Positions 7,700 to 14,785 of a stretch of DNA of 29,079 nucleotides are shown here, one piece after another. This DNA comes from Chloroflexia bacterium (GTDB lineage: Bacteria > Chloroflexota > Chloroflexia > Thermomicrobiales > JALYUS01), in NCBI GenBank assembly GCA_025928215.1, contig JAICJW010000007.1, forward strand, positions 1 through 29,079, read 5' to 3'. The translations under genes and the position numbers were made by a program. The notes under the pieces are model-generated. The model did no database searches. It was not told the origin of the DNA and saw only the letters and a program-made list of their open reading frames with translations. How positions within the stretch are numbered: the first letter of the stretch is position 1; the number at the start of each line of letters is the position of its first letter.

Positions 7700-8203
7700 A
7701 TGGCCGCTGAGAAACCCACCTATCCCGCCCCCCGTCAAGACCCGGTGACGGGCGAACCGCTCGTCATCACACGGTTGGAGGGACCGACGACGGGCATCGC
7801 GATCGAGGGGCGATTCACCTTCGGGAGCGGGAGCCGTCTCGACCTGCTCAGCCCCGAACACCTCGCCTTTGTGGAAGTCTTCATCAAAAGTCGGGGGATC
7901 ATCAAAGATGTCGAAGCGGAACTCGGCATCTCGTACCCGACGGTCCGCGCCCGGCTGGATGAAGTGATCCGCGCGATGGGCTACGCCCCCTATGCCGATG
8001 CGACGCCGCCCGCCGAAGGCACGCCCCTCAGCCCGGAGCAGGAGCGGCGGGCGATCCTCGCGGATGTCGCGGCCGGGCGCATCGCAGCGCGCGAAGCGGC
8101 CGTCTATTTGCGCGTCGGCAGCCCCAAAGGCGACGTCGAGATGCGAATTGGCCGGAGAAGCAGGCGCGATGAGCGCGAGACGCCGGAAACGGAGAGCAAA
8201 TAA
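7700..8203 (+). CDS. DUF2089-family regulator lacking the zinc-ribbon cysteines
   Basis: 167 aa from ATG 7700 (GAAGGA ten bases upstream; a TTG at 7679 is less likely). DUF2089 proteins normally have an N-terminal zinc ribbon, a short linker and a helix-turn-helix. Here the scaffold is kept (PVTGEPLVITRLEG, then IEGRF), but the four expected cysteines read D14, T17, G28 and T31, and the protein has no cysteine. The family-typical LSPEHLAFVEVFIKSRG and ELGISYPTVRARLDEVI segments (about 50-90) are intact. The C-terminal part has a short helical motif RAILADVAAGRIAAREAA. The gene is followed by a DUF4097 protein with no spacer (TAA-ATG). It is likely a DNA-binding autoregulator of this operon, by inference. 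Confidence 0.85.
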   Translation: MAAEKPTYPAPRQDPVTGEPLVITRLEGPTTGIAIEGRFTFGSGSRLDLLSPEHLAFVEVFIKSRGIIKDVEAELGISYPTVRARLDEVIRAMGYAPYADATPPAEGTPLSPEQERRAILADVAAGRIAAREAAVYLRVGSPKGDVEMRIGRRSRRDERETPETESK

Positions 8204-9349
8204 ATGGAAAGCGGTCGTATCGAACGGACATTCACTCTCTCGCCCGGCACCGTGCCGACGATTGTCGCACGCACGCCGAGCGGCACGATGCAGATTCACG
8301 GCGAGGAGCGTGCCGATGTCGCTGTGACGATCACCTGCGATCCGGCGGACGCGATCGGACGCGATCTGGAAATCATCCTGGAAGAGCGCGAAGCGACGAT
8401 CCATGCCGAGGTGCGCGGGCCGCATCGCGGCGACTCGCCCTTCGGCTGGCTACGCGGCAATGTGCGCCTCGCCATGGTGATTCACACGCCCATCCGCAGC
8501 GACATCGAGGCAGAGGGGGCGAGCACGAGCATGGACCTGGAACGGCTGGACGGCACGATCCGCGCGCGCACGGCGAGCGGCGATATTCGCGCCGACCGTC
8601 TCACGCAGCGGGTGACGGTCCAGACCGCGAGCGGCGATATCCGTTCCCACGTTCTCAGCGGCGACGTTCGCCTCCAGACGGCAAGCGGCGACGTTAGCCT
8701 TGAACGGGGTGATGGCGATCTGAAAATTCAGAGCGCGAGCGGCGACGTCGCACTCGATCACCTCACCGGCACGCTCGATGTGACGACGGCGAGCGGCGAT
8801 TGCCGTGTTCGCGCCTCCGCCCTGGCCTCCTGCCGCGCAAAGACGGCGAGCGGCGATCTCACGGTCGCGACTCCGCTTGCGCCGAACGGCGAGTACGACT
8901 TCGGCACGGTCAGCGGCGATCTGCTGCTCCAGGTGCCGGACGAGACGCGCATGACGGTCGCCATGAAGACCGTGAGTGGCGACCTGTCGTGCGCGCTCCC
9001 CGCGACGAGCGACGGTGGCAAGCGTAGCCGCACGCTGACCGTCAATGGCGGCGGCGTCCCCGTGCGCGTCCGGAGCGTCAGCGGCGACTGCACGATACGC
9101 GCCGCCGGGAATGACCTTCCATCGCTCCCCGCGACCCCATCCGTCACCCATGCCGCCCCTCCCCCACCAGCGCCGCATGCATCAGCCACCCCCATGGCGC
9201 GGGAGGCGAACAGCGCAGTGCAACCGGGCGCGCCGGAAGATGGCCTCTCGGAAACGCTCGCCGTCTTGCAGGCGGTGGAGCGCGGCGAACTCTCGATTGA
9301 CGAGGCGATGGCGAAACTCGCCACGCTCGAAGGCGGTACGCTGCCGTAA
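8204..9349 (+). CDS. DUF4097-type beta-repeat protein with C-terminal SHOCT-like helix
   Basis: 381 aa; ATG 8204 directly follows the DUF2089 stop, with CGGAGAG eight bases upstream. Residues about 1-300 are DUF4097-like, built from short strands with ten S-G-D turns (TASGDIRAD, TASGDIRSH, LSGDVRLQ, TASGDVSLE and so on) about 17-28 residues apart, a pattern that predicts a beta-helix or solenoid. No signal peptide is visible, so a cytoplasmic location is likely. A Pro/Ala linker (about 305-345) leads to a C-terminal helix LAVLQAVERGELSIDEAMAKL, of the kind found at the end of Bacillus YvlB-like DUF4097 proteins. The same motif type ends the upstream DUF2089 protein, which suggests that the two interact. 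Function is unknown; related operons are tied to envelope stress. Confidence 0.85.
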   Translation: MESGRIERTFTLSPGTVPTIVARTPSGTMQIHGEERADVAVTITCDPADAIGRDLEIILEEREATIHAEVRGPHRGDSPFGWLRGNVRLAMVIHTPIRSDIEAEGASTSMDLERLDGTIRARTASGDIRADRLTQRVTVQTASGDIRSHVLSGDVRLQTASGDVSLERGDGDLKIQSASGDVALDHLTGTLDVTTASGDCRVRASALASCRAKTASGDLTVATPLAPNGEYDFGTVSGDLLLQVPDETRMTVAMKTVSGDLSCALPATSDGGKRSRTLTVNGGGVPVRVRSVSGDCTIRAAGNDLPSLPATPSVTHAAPPPPAPHASATPMAREANSAVQPGAPEDGLSETLAVLQAVERGELSIDEAMAKLATLEGGTLP

Positions 9350-9366
9350 TTGCCCGGCCTCCACCC

Positions 9367-9383
9367 CCTCCCGCGTCGGGAGG
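9367..9383. terminator. Bidirectional hairpin between convergent genes
   Basis: CCTCCCG-CGT-CGGGAGG forms a 7-bp GC stem with a 3-nt loop in the 38-bp gap between two convergent genes. It is followed by a poor T tract on either strand, so termination is plausible but not certain. Confidence 0.5.
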
Positions 9384-9387
9384 AGGA

Positions 9388-10119
9388 TTATTCATAGGAT
9401 TCGGGGGCTTTCGTGAGGGATTGCCACTGCTGTCCGTCGTGGCCGAAGATGACGAGCGTCACCTGCTCGCGCTCGACGAGATCGAGGAGTTTGCGCGTGC
9501 TGGCGCGCAATTGCTCCTCGTTGTCATCGCCCGGCCAAGCCCGGCGATCGGGGGTAAACAAGCGCTGCATGACGACCGCATCAATCGCCAGCAACACTGG
9601 GCCGGTCCGCGGCAGGCGCACCAGCACGGACTGATGACCGGGTGCGTGGCCGCCGGTCTCGATCAGCGTCAGGCCGGGGAGAAGTTCCGTGTCGCCATCA
9701 ATGAGCCGGTAGCGGAGCGCCGGATGATCCCAGTGGGCGCGACCCGCGGCAGATCGCTCGTCTCCGCCCCGCGCCCGTTCATACTGCTCGCGCTGGACGA
9801 TCAGTTCCGCCTTCGTGAAGGCATCGTGATGCCCCACATGGTCTATATCGAAATGCGTGCAGATGAGAGTCGTGATGTCATCAGGCCGCAGGCCAAGATC
9901 GGCAAGGTGCGCGATCACATCCTTCCCATGATGCGCTGATGGCATTCCGGGCGGCGGCGTATAGTCCACCGGCAATCCACTATCAATCAAGATATGTTGC
10001 CCATCGCCAGTCTCGATGAGATAGCAGCCCGAAGACATCTCCAACGTTCCACCTGCGACCGGTACGGTCACTGACTCCAGTTGGAAAAGATAGAGTCGCC
10101 GTGGCGATGCGCCGGTCAT
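9388..10119 (-). CDS. Metallo-beta-lactamase-fold hydrolase, N-acyl-homoserine-lactonase-like
   Basis: 243 aa; the ATG at 10119 has GGGAGGAG upstream. The fold markers are in order: CYLIETGDGQHILIDSG strand pair, metal motif THFDIDHVGH (about 88-97), GGHAPGHQSVLV with the third metal His (about 158), the bridging Asp in LLAIDAV, and the last His in VIFGHDGQQW near the C-terminus. The short size and layout resemble AiiA/AttM-type lactonases, which open acyl-homoserine lactone rings. The usual H-x-H-x-D-H reads H-F-D-I-D-H, so the second His is Asp; I have seen such variants among lactonase-annotated proteins, but substrate cannot be deduced. Monocistronic, convergent with the DUF4097 gene. Confidence 0.85.
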   Translation of the reverse strand: MTGASPRRLYLFQLESVTVPVAGGTLEMSSGCYLIETGDGQHILIDSGLPVDYTPPPGMPSAHHGKDVIAHLADLGLRPDDITTLICTHFDIDHVGHHDAFTKAELIVQREQYERARGGDERSAAGRAHWDHPALRYRLIDGDTELLPGLTLIETGGHAPGHQSVLVRLPRTGPVLLAIDAVVMQRLFTPDRRAWPGDDNEEQLRASTRKLLDLVEREQVTLVIFGHDGQQWQSLTKAPESYE

Positions 10120-10424
10120 CCGTCACTCCTCCCGCGTAAAGCAACTCGGCCCTGCCTGAGAGGATACTGGGACGGGCACGGAAAAAAACCGCCCAAACGG
10201 ACGATGTGCAGAGAGAGAGAATATGGTAATGTAAAGACACTGATTCCTTCGCACCTCGCTTCTCGACCGCCGATGGAAGGCAAATTTCGCCCTCAGCATG
10301 TCGCAGATACTTCACAGTCGCCCCCTATTCCCGCATCTTCCATCGCGGGGAATTCAGCGATCGCGTAGGGTGTCAGCCACCCCGCGCACACCGCGTGGCG
10401 CGTACGTACGCACGGCTGAAATGG

Positions 10425-10453
10425 TTGCCTTTGGTGGTTCACTGCGCTACTCT
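10425..10453 (+). promoter_or_regulatory. Weak sigma-70-like promoter before the ECF sigma gene
   Basis: TTGCCT and TACTCT are spaced by 17 bp, which would give a leader of about 100 nt that includes the hairpin at 10509-10532. Both boxes are imperfect. ECF sigma factors often use their own promoter type, so this may be wrong. Confidence 0.3.
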
Positions 10454-10508
10454 AGAACGCAGCATGCGGCCAAATTGGCATGCACATCGCATTTACCGAG
10501 AATTTTTG

Positions 10509-10532
10509 CAAGACGGCGCAACCACCGTCTTG
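10509..10532 (+). promoter_or_regulatory. Hairpin in the leader of the ECF sigma gene
   Basis: CAAGACGG, an 8-nt loop and CCGTCTTG form a perfect 8-bp stem about 30 bases before the GTG start. It has no T tract, so it is more likely an mRNA structure or an operator palindrome than a terminator. Confidence 0.45.
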
Positions 10533-10561
10533 GTTACTCGTTGTAATGATTGGGAGGCTGG

Positions 10562-11164
10562 GTGGAAGGCCCGGTGACGACCACGGACGAGGCCACTTGG
10601 ATAGCACGCGCACGCAGTGGGGATGCGGCGGCGTTTGAGGCGCTCCTTAACCGGTATGAGCGGCAGATTTACGCGTATATCTACCGGATGATGGGCGGCA
10701 ATGGCGACGACGCGGAAGACCTGACGCAGGACACCTTCCTCAAGGCATATCGCGCGCTCAGTCGGACATCCGACGATCTCAATGTCTCGGCATGGTTGCA
10801 CCGGATCGCCTCGAACTCCTGCCTCGATGAACTGCGGCGGCGGCAGCGGATTCGCTGGCAGCCGTGGGATGGCACGAAGCATGACCGGTTGCTGCAGGGG
10901 AGTGCGGGGGAAAACCCTGAACGCTCGACGCTCCGCCGGGAAGCGGAAGGCGCGGTGCAGGAAATCCTCAATCGCATGTCCGCGCGGAACAAGCAGGCGC
11001 TGGTCCTGCGCGAATATGAGGGGCTTTCCTGCGAGGAGATCGGCGAGATCATGGGTGTCTCGCGTTCCGCCATCAAATCGGTCCTCTTCCGCGCCCGTGA
11101 GGAGTTTCGGAAGTACTCGGTCGAGCTTGGTTTCGATGCACCGTTGGAGGATGAGGACTCGTAA
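10562..11164 (+). CDS. ECF-family RNA polymerase sigma factor
   Basis: 200 aa from GTG 10562, chosen because GGGAGG lies close upstream; TTG 10550 or GTG 10574 are alternatives. Region 2 is clear (FEALLNRYERQIYAYIYRMM...DAEDLTQDTFLKAYRAL, about 24-68), with the DAED-LTQDTF core helix that binds the polymerase beta-prime subunit. Region 4 (about 140-190) carries MSARNKQALVLREYEGLSCEEIGEIMG and the recognition helix SRSAIKSVLFRAREEF. Spacing and length are normal for ECF sigma factors. The stop overlaps the next ATG (TAATG), and that gene encodes a membrane anti-sigma candidate, the standard ECF arrangement. The pair probably senses an envelope signal. Confidence 0.93.
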   Translation: MEGPVTTTDEATWIARARSGDAAAFEALLNRYERQIYAYIYRMMGGNGDDAEDLTQDTFLKAYRALSRTSDDLNVSAWLHRIASNSCLDELRRRQRIRWQPWDGTKHDRLLQGSAGENPERSTLRREAEGAVQEILNRMSARNKQALVLREYEGLSCEEIGEIMGVSRSAIKSVLFRAREEFRKYSVELGFDAPLEDEDS

Positions 11165-12705
11165 TGGGACGACTACGCGAACAAGAGAAAATCCGCGAAC
11201 TCGTCTCCGCCTATCTCGACGGTGAGTTGGCGCCCGACGACGCGCAGTTTGTCGGCAAGCGCATTCAGGAAGACCCGGCATACACCCAGGTCTATGCCGC
11301 TTATCGCGGTATTCGCATGGACCTCCGCGCGCTCGACCACCCCGAAGTGCCCGCCTCGGTCTCCCAAACGATCCGTGCTCGTGCCGCGGTCATGCAGCCG
11401 GGCCGCACGGGCCTGACGATCCGACAGCGTGTCGCCCGCGTCACCGCCGCCGCCGCGACCCTCGCGGCCACCTTCGCCGCGCTGCTCACCGGCGGCTTCG
11501 GGTTACAGCATCACTTCACACACGCCGTATCTGATAGCGGCCAGTCGAATCGGATCGTCAGTGTCTCGACGAGCAATGCACCGACGACAGCGGTAGTGCT
11601 CAACCCAAGCATTCGTTACGACGAATCGGCGCAGATCCGTTTCACCCGCCCAATGAACGAGCAGACTGTGCTGACTGCCGTCGCCTTCAGCCCGGCGGTG
11701 GCGGTCACGAATATTCAGTATGACAAGAGCACATCTATCCTTAGCACGAAGCCGAAAACCCTCATCCCGCAGACAACGTATACCGTGCAGATCCCCGCTG
11801 GGTTGAAAGATGCCGGTGGGAATGATGTGACACCGGGTGCGTTCAGTTTTTTCGTCGGAAACATCCTTCCCGGCATCACAGAGCAACCGAGCGCGCTCCC
11901 CGCGACGACGGCAGCCAGCCCGACCGCAGTCACGATCGCCGCAGCGCCAACCGCGACGACCGCCACCGTCGCGCCTGCGCCGGCACCGACTGAGGCGACG
12001 CCGGCGCCACCGCCCGCGACGGATATCTCTGCCGTGACTGAGCCATCCGCCGCGCCCACCGCGACGACGAAGGCCGCCGCCGTGCCGCGTGCGACGAATA
12101 CGCCAGCTCCTGCACCGAAACCCGTCGGCACGACGATCGCGGTTGTCGAACCGACTGCCCCGCTCGCCCCAACCGCGACTATCGCGCCCACCGCCGCACC
12201 GACCGCAACTGCCGCACCCACCGCGACGGTGGCGCCGACCGCCATCCCGACGCCAACGACGCCCGCTATCGCGGTGGCTGATAAGTTCAAGGGCGCGTAC
12301 GCCGCGACCGCCAACCGGCTCGGCGCACCGGTCAGCGCGGCGGGGAATGTCGCAACCTCGCAACTCTTCTTCCAGAATGGATTTATGCTCTACGTCGCGG
12401 GTCAGCCAATTTATGTCTTCTATACCGGCGACCGCTCGTTCGCCTCCTACCCGAACCCAGGCAACAGCGGCGCGGGCAGTGAGGGCGGCGCAGGCCCGTC
12501 CGCCGGTCTCTACAAGCCGGTCAACGCCTTCGGCGTCGTCTGGACCGCGAAGGGGCTGCAAAGCAGACTAGGCTACGCGACCAGCCCGAATGAAGCGGGC
12601 GGCAACGGGACGCTCCAGACCTTCGAGAATGGCTCAATCCTCTCGGTCGGCAATGATGTGTACGTCCTCCTCAAGAACGGCACCTGGCAGCCCTTCAGCG
12701 GGTAA
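11164..12705 (+). CDS. Membrane anti-sigma factor with degenerate zinc site, Ig-like domain and wall-side C-terminal domain
   Basis: 513 aa, overlapping the sigma gene by one base. Residues 11-50 look like the zinc-finger anti-sigma helix (ELVSAYLDGELAPDDAQFV), but the usual H-x3-C-x2-C reads as Arg/Asp/Tyr (KRIQEDPAY), so zinc is probably not bound. One membrane helix spans about 91-114. Outside follow an Ig-like Big_5-type domain (about 145-232, QIRFTRPMNEQTV...YTVQIPAGLKDAGGNDV), about 130 residues of Ala/Pro/Thr linker, and a C-terminal domain (about 375-513) with FGVVWTAKGLQSRLGYAT and DVYVLLKNGTWQPF. That end resembles LGFP-like wall-binding domains common in Chloroflexota surface proteins. 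It likely holds the sigma factor at the membrane and reads the cell surface. Confidence 0.85.
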   Translation: MGRLREQEKIRELVSAYLDGELAPDDAQFVGKRIQEDPAYTQVYAAYRGIRMDLRALDHPEVPASVSQTIRARAAVMQPGRTGLTIRQRVARVTAAAATLAATFAALLTGGFGLQHHFTHAVSDSGQSNRIVSVSTSNAPTTAVVLNPSIRYDESAQIRFTRPMNEQTVLTAVAFSPAVAVTNIQYDKSTSILSTKPKTLIPQTTYTVQIPAGLKDAGGNDVTPGAFSFFVGNILPGITEQPSALPATTAASPTAVTIAAAPTATTATVAPAPAPTEATPAPPPATDISAVTEPSAAPTATTKAAAVPRATNTPAPAPKPVGTTIAVVEPTAPLAPTATIAPTAAPTATAAPTATVAPTAIPTPTTPAIAVADKFKGAYAATANRLGAPVSAAGNVATSQLFFQNGFMLYVAGQPIYVFYTGDRSFASYPNPGNSGAGSEGGAGPSAGLYKPVNAFGVVWTAKGLQSRLGYATSPNEAGGNGTLQTFENGSILSVGNDVYVLLKNGTWQPFSG

Positions 12706-12718
12706 GGAAAATCGTTCC

Positions 12719-12918
12719 CTCCCCCGGCCCCTCTCCATTGCCGGACAAACCCGATGCAAACCGTGATCTCGGAGCGATGGAGAGGGGAGCACAAGGTTTC
12801 AGCAGACAACACAATGAAGAAGGGCGGATACGTTGATCCGCCCTTTTCGCGACCCGTAGCATTTTCTCTCCCTCTCCTTTGCCTCGTGGCGAAGGAGAGG
12901 GGCCGGGGGTGAGGTTCC
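12719..12918. repeat. Two-hairpin dispersed repeat, copy A
   Basis: The left arm CCCCTCTCCAT (12728-12738) pairs with ATGGAGAGGGG (12777-12787). The right hairpin CCCTCTCCTT...AAGGAGAGGG (12870-12901) has a 14-bp stem including a G.T pair. The outer ends are near inverted copies: CTCCCCCGGCCCCTCTCC at the left, and GGAGAGGGGCCGGGGGTGAG at the right. Copy B at 28115-28272 has the same arms. Spurious ORFs across it read HPRPLS-like peptides, a pattern known from widespread palindromic repeats in bacteria. Its right end abuts the stop codon of the 73-aa gene. Confidence 0.75.
12820..12847 (+). terminator. Rho-independent terminator of the sigma/anti-sigma operon
   Basis: AAGGGCGGAT and ATCCGCCCTT form a perfect 10-bp stem with a 6-nt loop, followed by TTTT. 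It lies about 115 bp past the anti-sigma stop, inside the dispersed repeat. It is the clearest intrinsic terminator in the window. Confidence 0.85.
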
Positions 12919-12924
12919 CCTTCT

Positions 12925-13146
12925 CTATACCCGCGACGCCGCCTGCTTCGCCGTCCGCGCCGCCTCCGCGTTGCCGGTAAATGCCGCAGTCGCGGTCGCC
13001 GCACCCGGCGCCGTGAGATTGGCAACGAACTGCGTCGGGACGGGCTTCGTGGCTTTCGCGCGCGCCTCCGCCGCATTCTCCGCCCAGATGAAATGATCCC
13101 GGCCAAATTGGTTGACGACGTAGAGCGATTCCTTTTTCGTTGCCAT
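12925..13146 (-). CDS. Small 73-aa protein, unknown function
   Basis: The ATG at 13146 has AAGGGAG about seven bases upstream. The sequence starts MATKKESLYVVNQFGRDHFIWAENAAEARAKA: a short beta strand, an aromatic FIWAENAAEA segment and then an Ala-rich tail. The first 40 residues look like a small compact domain, and the rest is Ala/Thr low complexity. There is no membrane helix and no cysteine. It is transcribed alone, divergent from the peptidase gene. Its stop codon touches the right end of the dispersed repeat. I do not recognise a family. Confidence 0.7.
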   Translation of the reverse strand: MATKKESLYVVNQFGRDHFIWAENAAEARAKATKPVPTQFVANLTAPGAATATAAFTGNAEAARTAKQAASRV

Positions 13147-13362
13147 CGGTCTGCTCCCTTATCGTGTGATGTAGAACCGCGCGGGTGCCGCTCTACGCGT
13201 ATGAACCATTTAACTACCCACCATATACGCATGAAGTATGCCGAACACGCGCGGTGATGACATTTCCGTCATCTCATCGTTAAGAACACCGCGCTTCTCA
13301 TTCTCTTCCCCACCGGCCAATCACCTGCGGATGGCCCCCTTGCGGGGATCAGACGCGACGTG

Positions 13363-13371
13363 TGATAGCAT
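13363..13371 (+). promoter_or_regulatory. Extended -10 element before the M20 peptidase
   Basis: TGA followed by TAGCAT fits the TGnTAnnnT form. A TTGCGG lies 20 bp upstream, too far for a normal -35 box. It would leave a leader of about 40 nt to the GTG at 13418. Confidence 0.4.
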
Positions 13372-13417
13372 GGCAATTCGGTATTCAGAGAGCGCGATAC
13401 GGGAAAGGAAGCGGACA

Positions 13418-14785
13418 GTGGCGGAAGGGATGCAGGCAATCTTTGACTATATAGACGCGCATCGCGAGGAGTTCATCGAGCGATTGCGGACGCTCTGCAA
13501 ACAGCCGAGCGTCGCGGCGCAATCGTTGGGGATGCAGGAGACGGCAGAGATGGTCGTCAGTTCCATCAACGCGCTCGGCCTCGGCCACGCCGATCTCTTG
13601 CCGACGGGCGGCGGCTTCCCCGTCGTCTATGCCCGACTGGAAGGCAATGGGCCACGCATCCTCAATTTCTACAATCACTACGATGTCCAACCCGCTGAAC
13701 CGCTCGACCTCTGGCAGTCCGATCCGTGGGGCGCGGAAATTCGCGATGGCAAGCTCTACGCGCGTGGCGTCGCGGATAACAAGGGGAACACCATCGCGCG
13801 CATCTGCGCCCTGGAAGCGATGAAGGCGGTGCGCGGCTCCCTCCCCTGCACGGTGCAGTTCTTCGTCGAGGGCGAGGAGGAGATCGGCTCCGTCCATCTG
13901 CATCATTTCGTCGAGGAATACGCACATCTCATCCCGGCGGACGGCTGCATCTGGGAGTTTGGCGGCAAGGACGCCAGCGAGCGGCTGACGATGAGCCTCG
14001 GATTGCGCGGCATCTGCTACGTCGAGATGCGCTGCACGGGCGCAAACACGGACTTGCATTCGTCCGTCGCGAACGGCGTCGTCAATCCGGCGTGGCGGCT
14101 CGTCTGGGCGCTCGCGACAATCAAAGCGCCTGACGGCCATGTACTTATTCCCGGTTTCTACGACGAGGTGCTGCCGCCGCCACCGGAAGCCGTCATCGCC
14201 CTCGAAGAGATGCCGAATAACGAGCAGGCGTTCCTGCGGCGCGTCGGGCTGACGCACTATCTCGACAACCTGACCGGCGTGCCGCTCCGCGTCCGCGACC
14301 GCTTCCAGCCGAGTTGCACGATCTCCGGCTTTCTCTCGGGCTACACCGGCCCCGGCTCAAAAACCGTCCTACCGTCACAGGCGATGTGCAAGGTGGATAT
14401 GCGCCTCGCGCCCGGCATGACGCCGGAGAAGACCTACGAACGGCTCTGCCGGCATCTCAAAGACCACGGCTTCGACGACATCGAAGTGGAACTCCTCGGT
14501 CCGGAGATGCCCTCGATGTCGCCGATAGACTCCGAGATCGTCAAAGCGGTCGTGGAAACCGCCAACGAGGTCTATGGGCAGGAGCCGGTGATTGATCCAA
14601 TCTCGCCGGGCAGTGGACCATCGTATCTCTTGTGCGACAAGTTCAGTATCCCAATGGCGGGCGCAGGCGTCGGCTACAGCCAGAGCAATGCTCACGCCCC
14701 GAACGAAAACATCCGCATCGAAGATTACATCCAGGGCATCAAACACATCGCCCTGATCCTCGACCGCTTCGGCGCGGGTGCATAG
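13418..14785 (+). CDS. M20-family metallopeptidase (dipeptidase)
   Basis: 455 aa from GTG 13418, which has AAAGGAAG six bases upstream; the frame is open further 5' but that part is not protein-like. The di-zinc M20 pattern is visible: NHYDVQP (H87, D89), RGVADNKGN (D120), EGEEEIGS (E154/E155) and a late NAHAPNENI His. The lid/dimerisation domain lies between (about 185-300). It hydrolyses short peptides or acyl amino acids in the cytoplasm; CNDP-type dipeptidases of about 450 residues share the layout. The gene overlaps the following UspA-like gene by 8 bp, or abuts it if the later GTG is used, so both are one unit. Confidence 0.92.
   Translation: MAEGMQAIFDYIDAHREEFIERLRTLCKQPSVAAQSLGMQETAEMVVSSINALGLGHADLLPTGGGFPVVYARLEGNGPRILNFYNHYDVQPAEPLDLWQSDPWGAEIRDGKLYARGVADNKGNTIARICALEAMKAVRGSLPCTVQFFVEGEEEIGSVHLHHFVEEYAHLIPADGCIWEFGGKDASERLTMSLGLRGICYVEMRCTGANTDLHSSVANGVVNPAWRLVWALATIKAPDGHVLIPGFYDEVLPPPPEAVIALEEMPNNEQAFLRRVGLTHYLDNLTGVPLRVRDRFQPSCTISGFLSGYTGPGSKTVLPSQAMCKVDMRLAPGMTPEKTYERLCRHLKDHGFDDIEVELLGPEMPSMSPIDSEIVKAVVETANEVYGQEPVIDPISPGSGPSYLLCDKFSIPMAGAGVGYSQSNAHAPNENIRIEDYIQGIKHIALILDRFGAGA

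Larger units (their letters stand above)
10120..10561. other. 442-bp divergent intergenic region before the ECF sigma gene
   Basis: No gene is supported here. It holds the start-side signals of the lactonase-like gene, a GA run (10211-10220), a TGGTAATGT extended -10 lookalike (10224-10232), a perfect 12-bp palindrome GCGTACGTACGC (10400-10411), a weak promoter (10425-10453) and a hairpin (10509-10532). It is one of the longest gene-free stretches in the window, so regulation of the sigma factor probably maps here. Confidence 0.6.

Noticed and set aside
9421..9939. Plus-strand ORF of 172 aa opposite the lactonase-like gene
   Set aside because: Shadow frame. The minus strand shows the metal motifs in order.
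11503..12561. Long minus-strand ORF (352 aa) opposite the anti-sigma gene
   Set aside because: Arg/Gly-rich translation of the complement of an Ala/Pro/Thr-rich coding region. It has no start signals and the plus strand has clear domains.
12573..13232. Minus-strand ORF of 219 aa across the repeat and the small gene
   Set aside because: It runs through the palindromic repeat and gives the HPRPLS-type peptide typical of such DNA. The 73-aa frame has the good start site.
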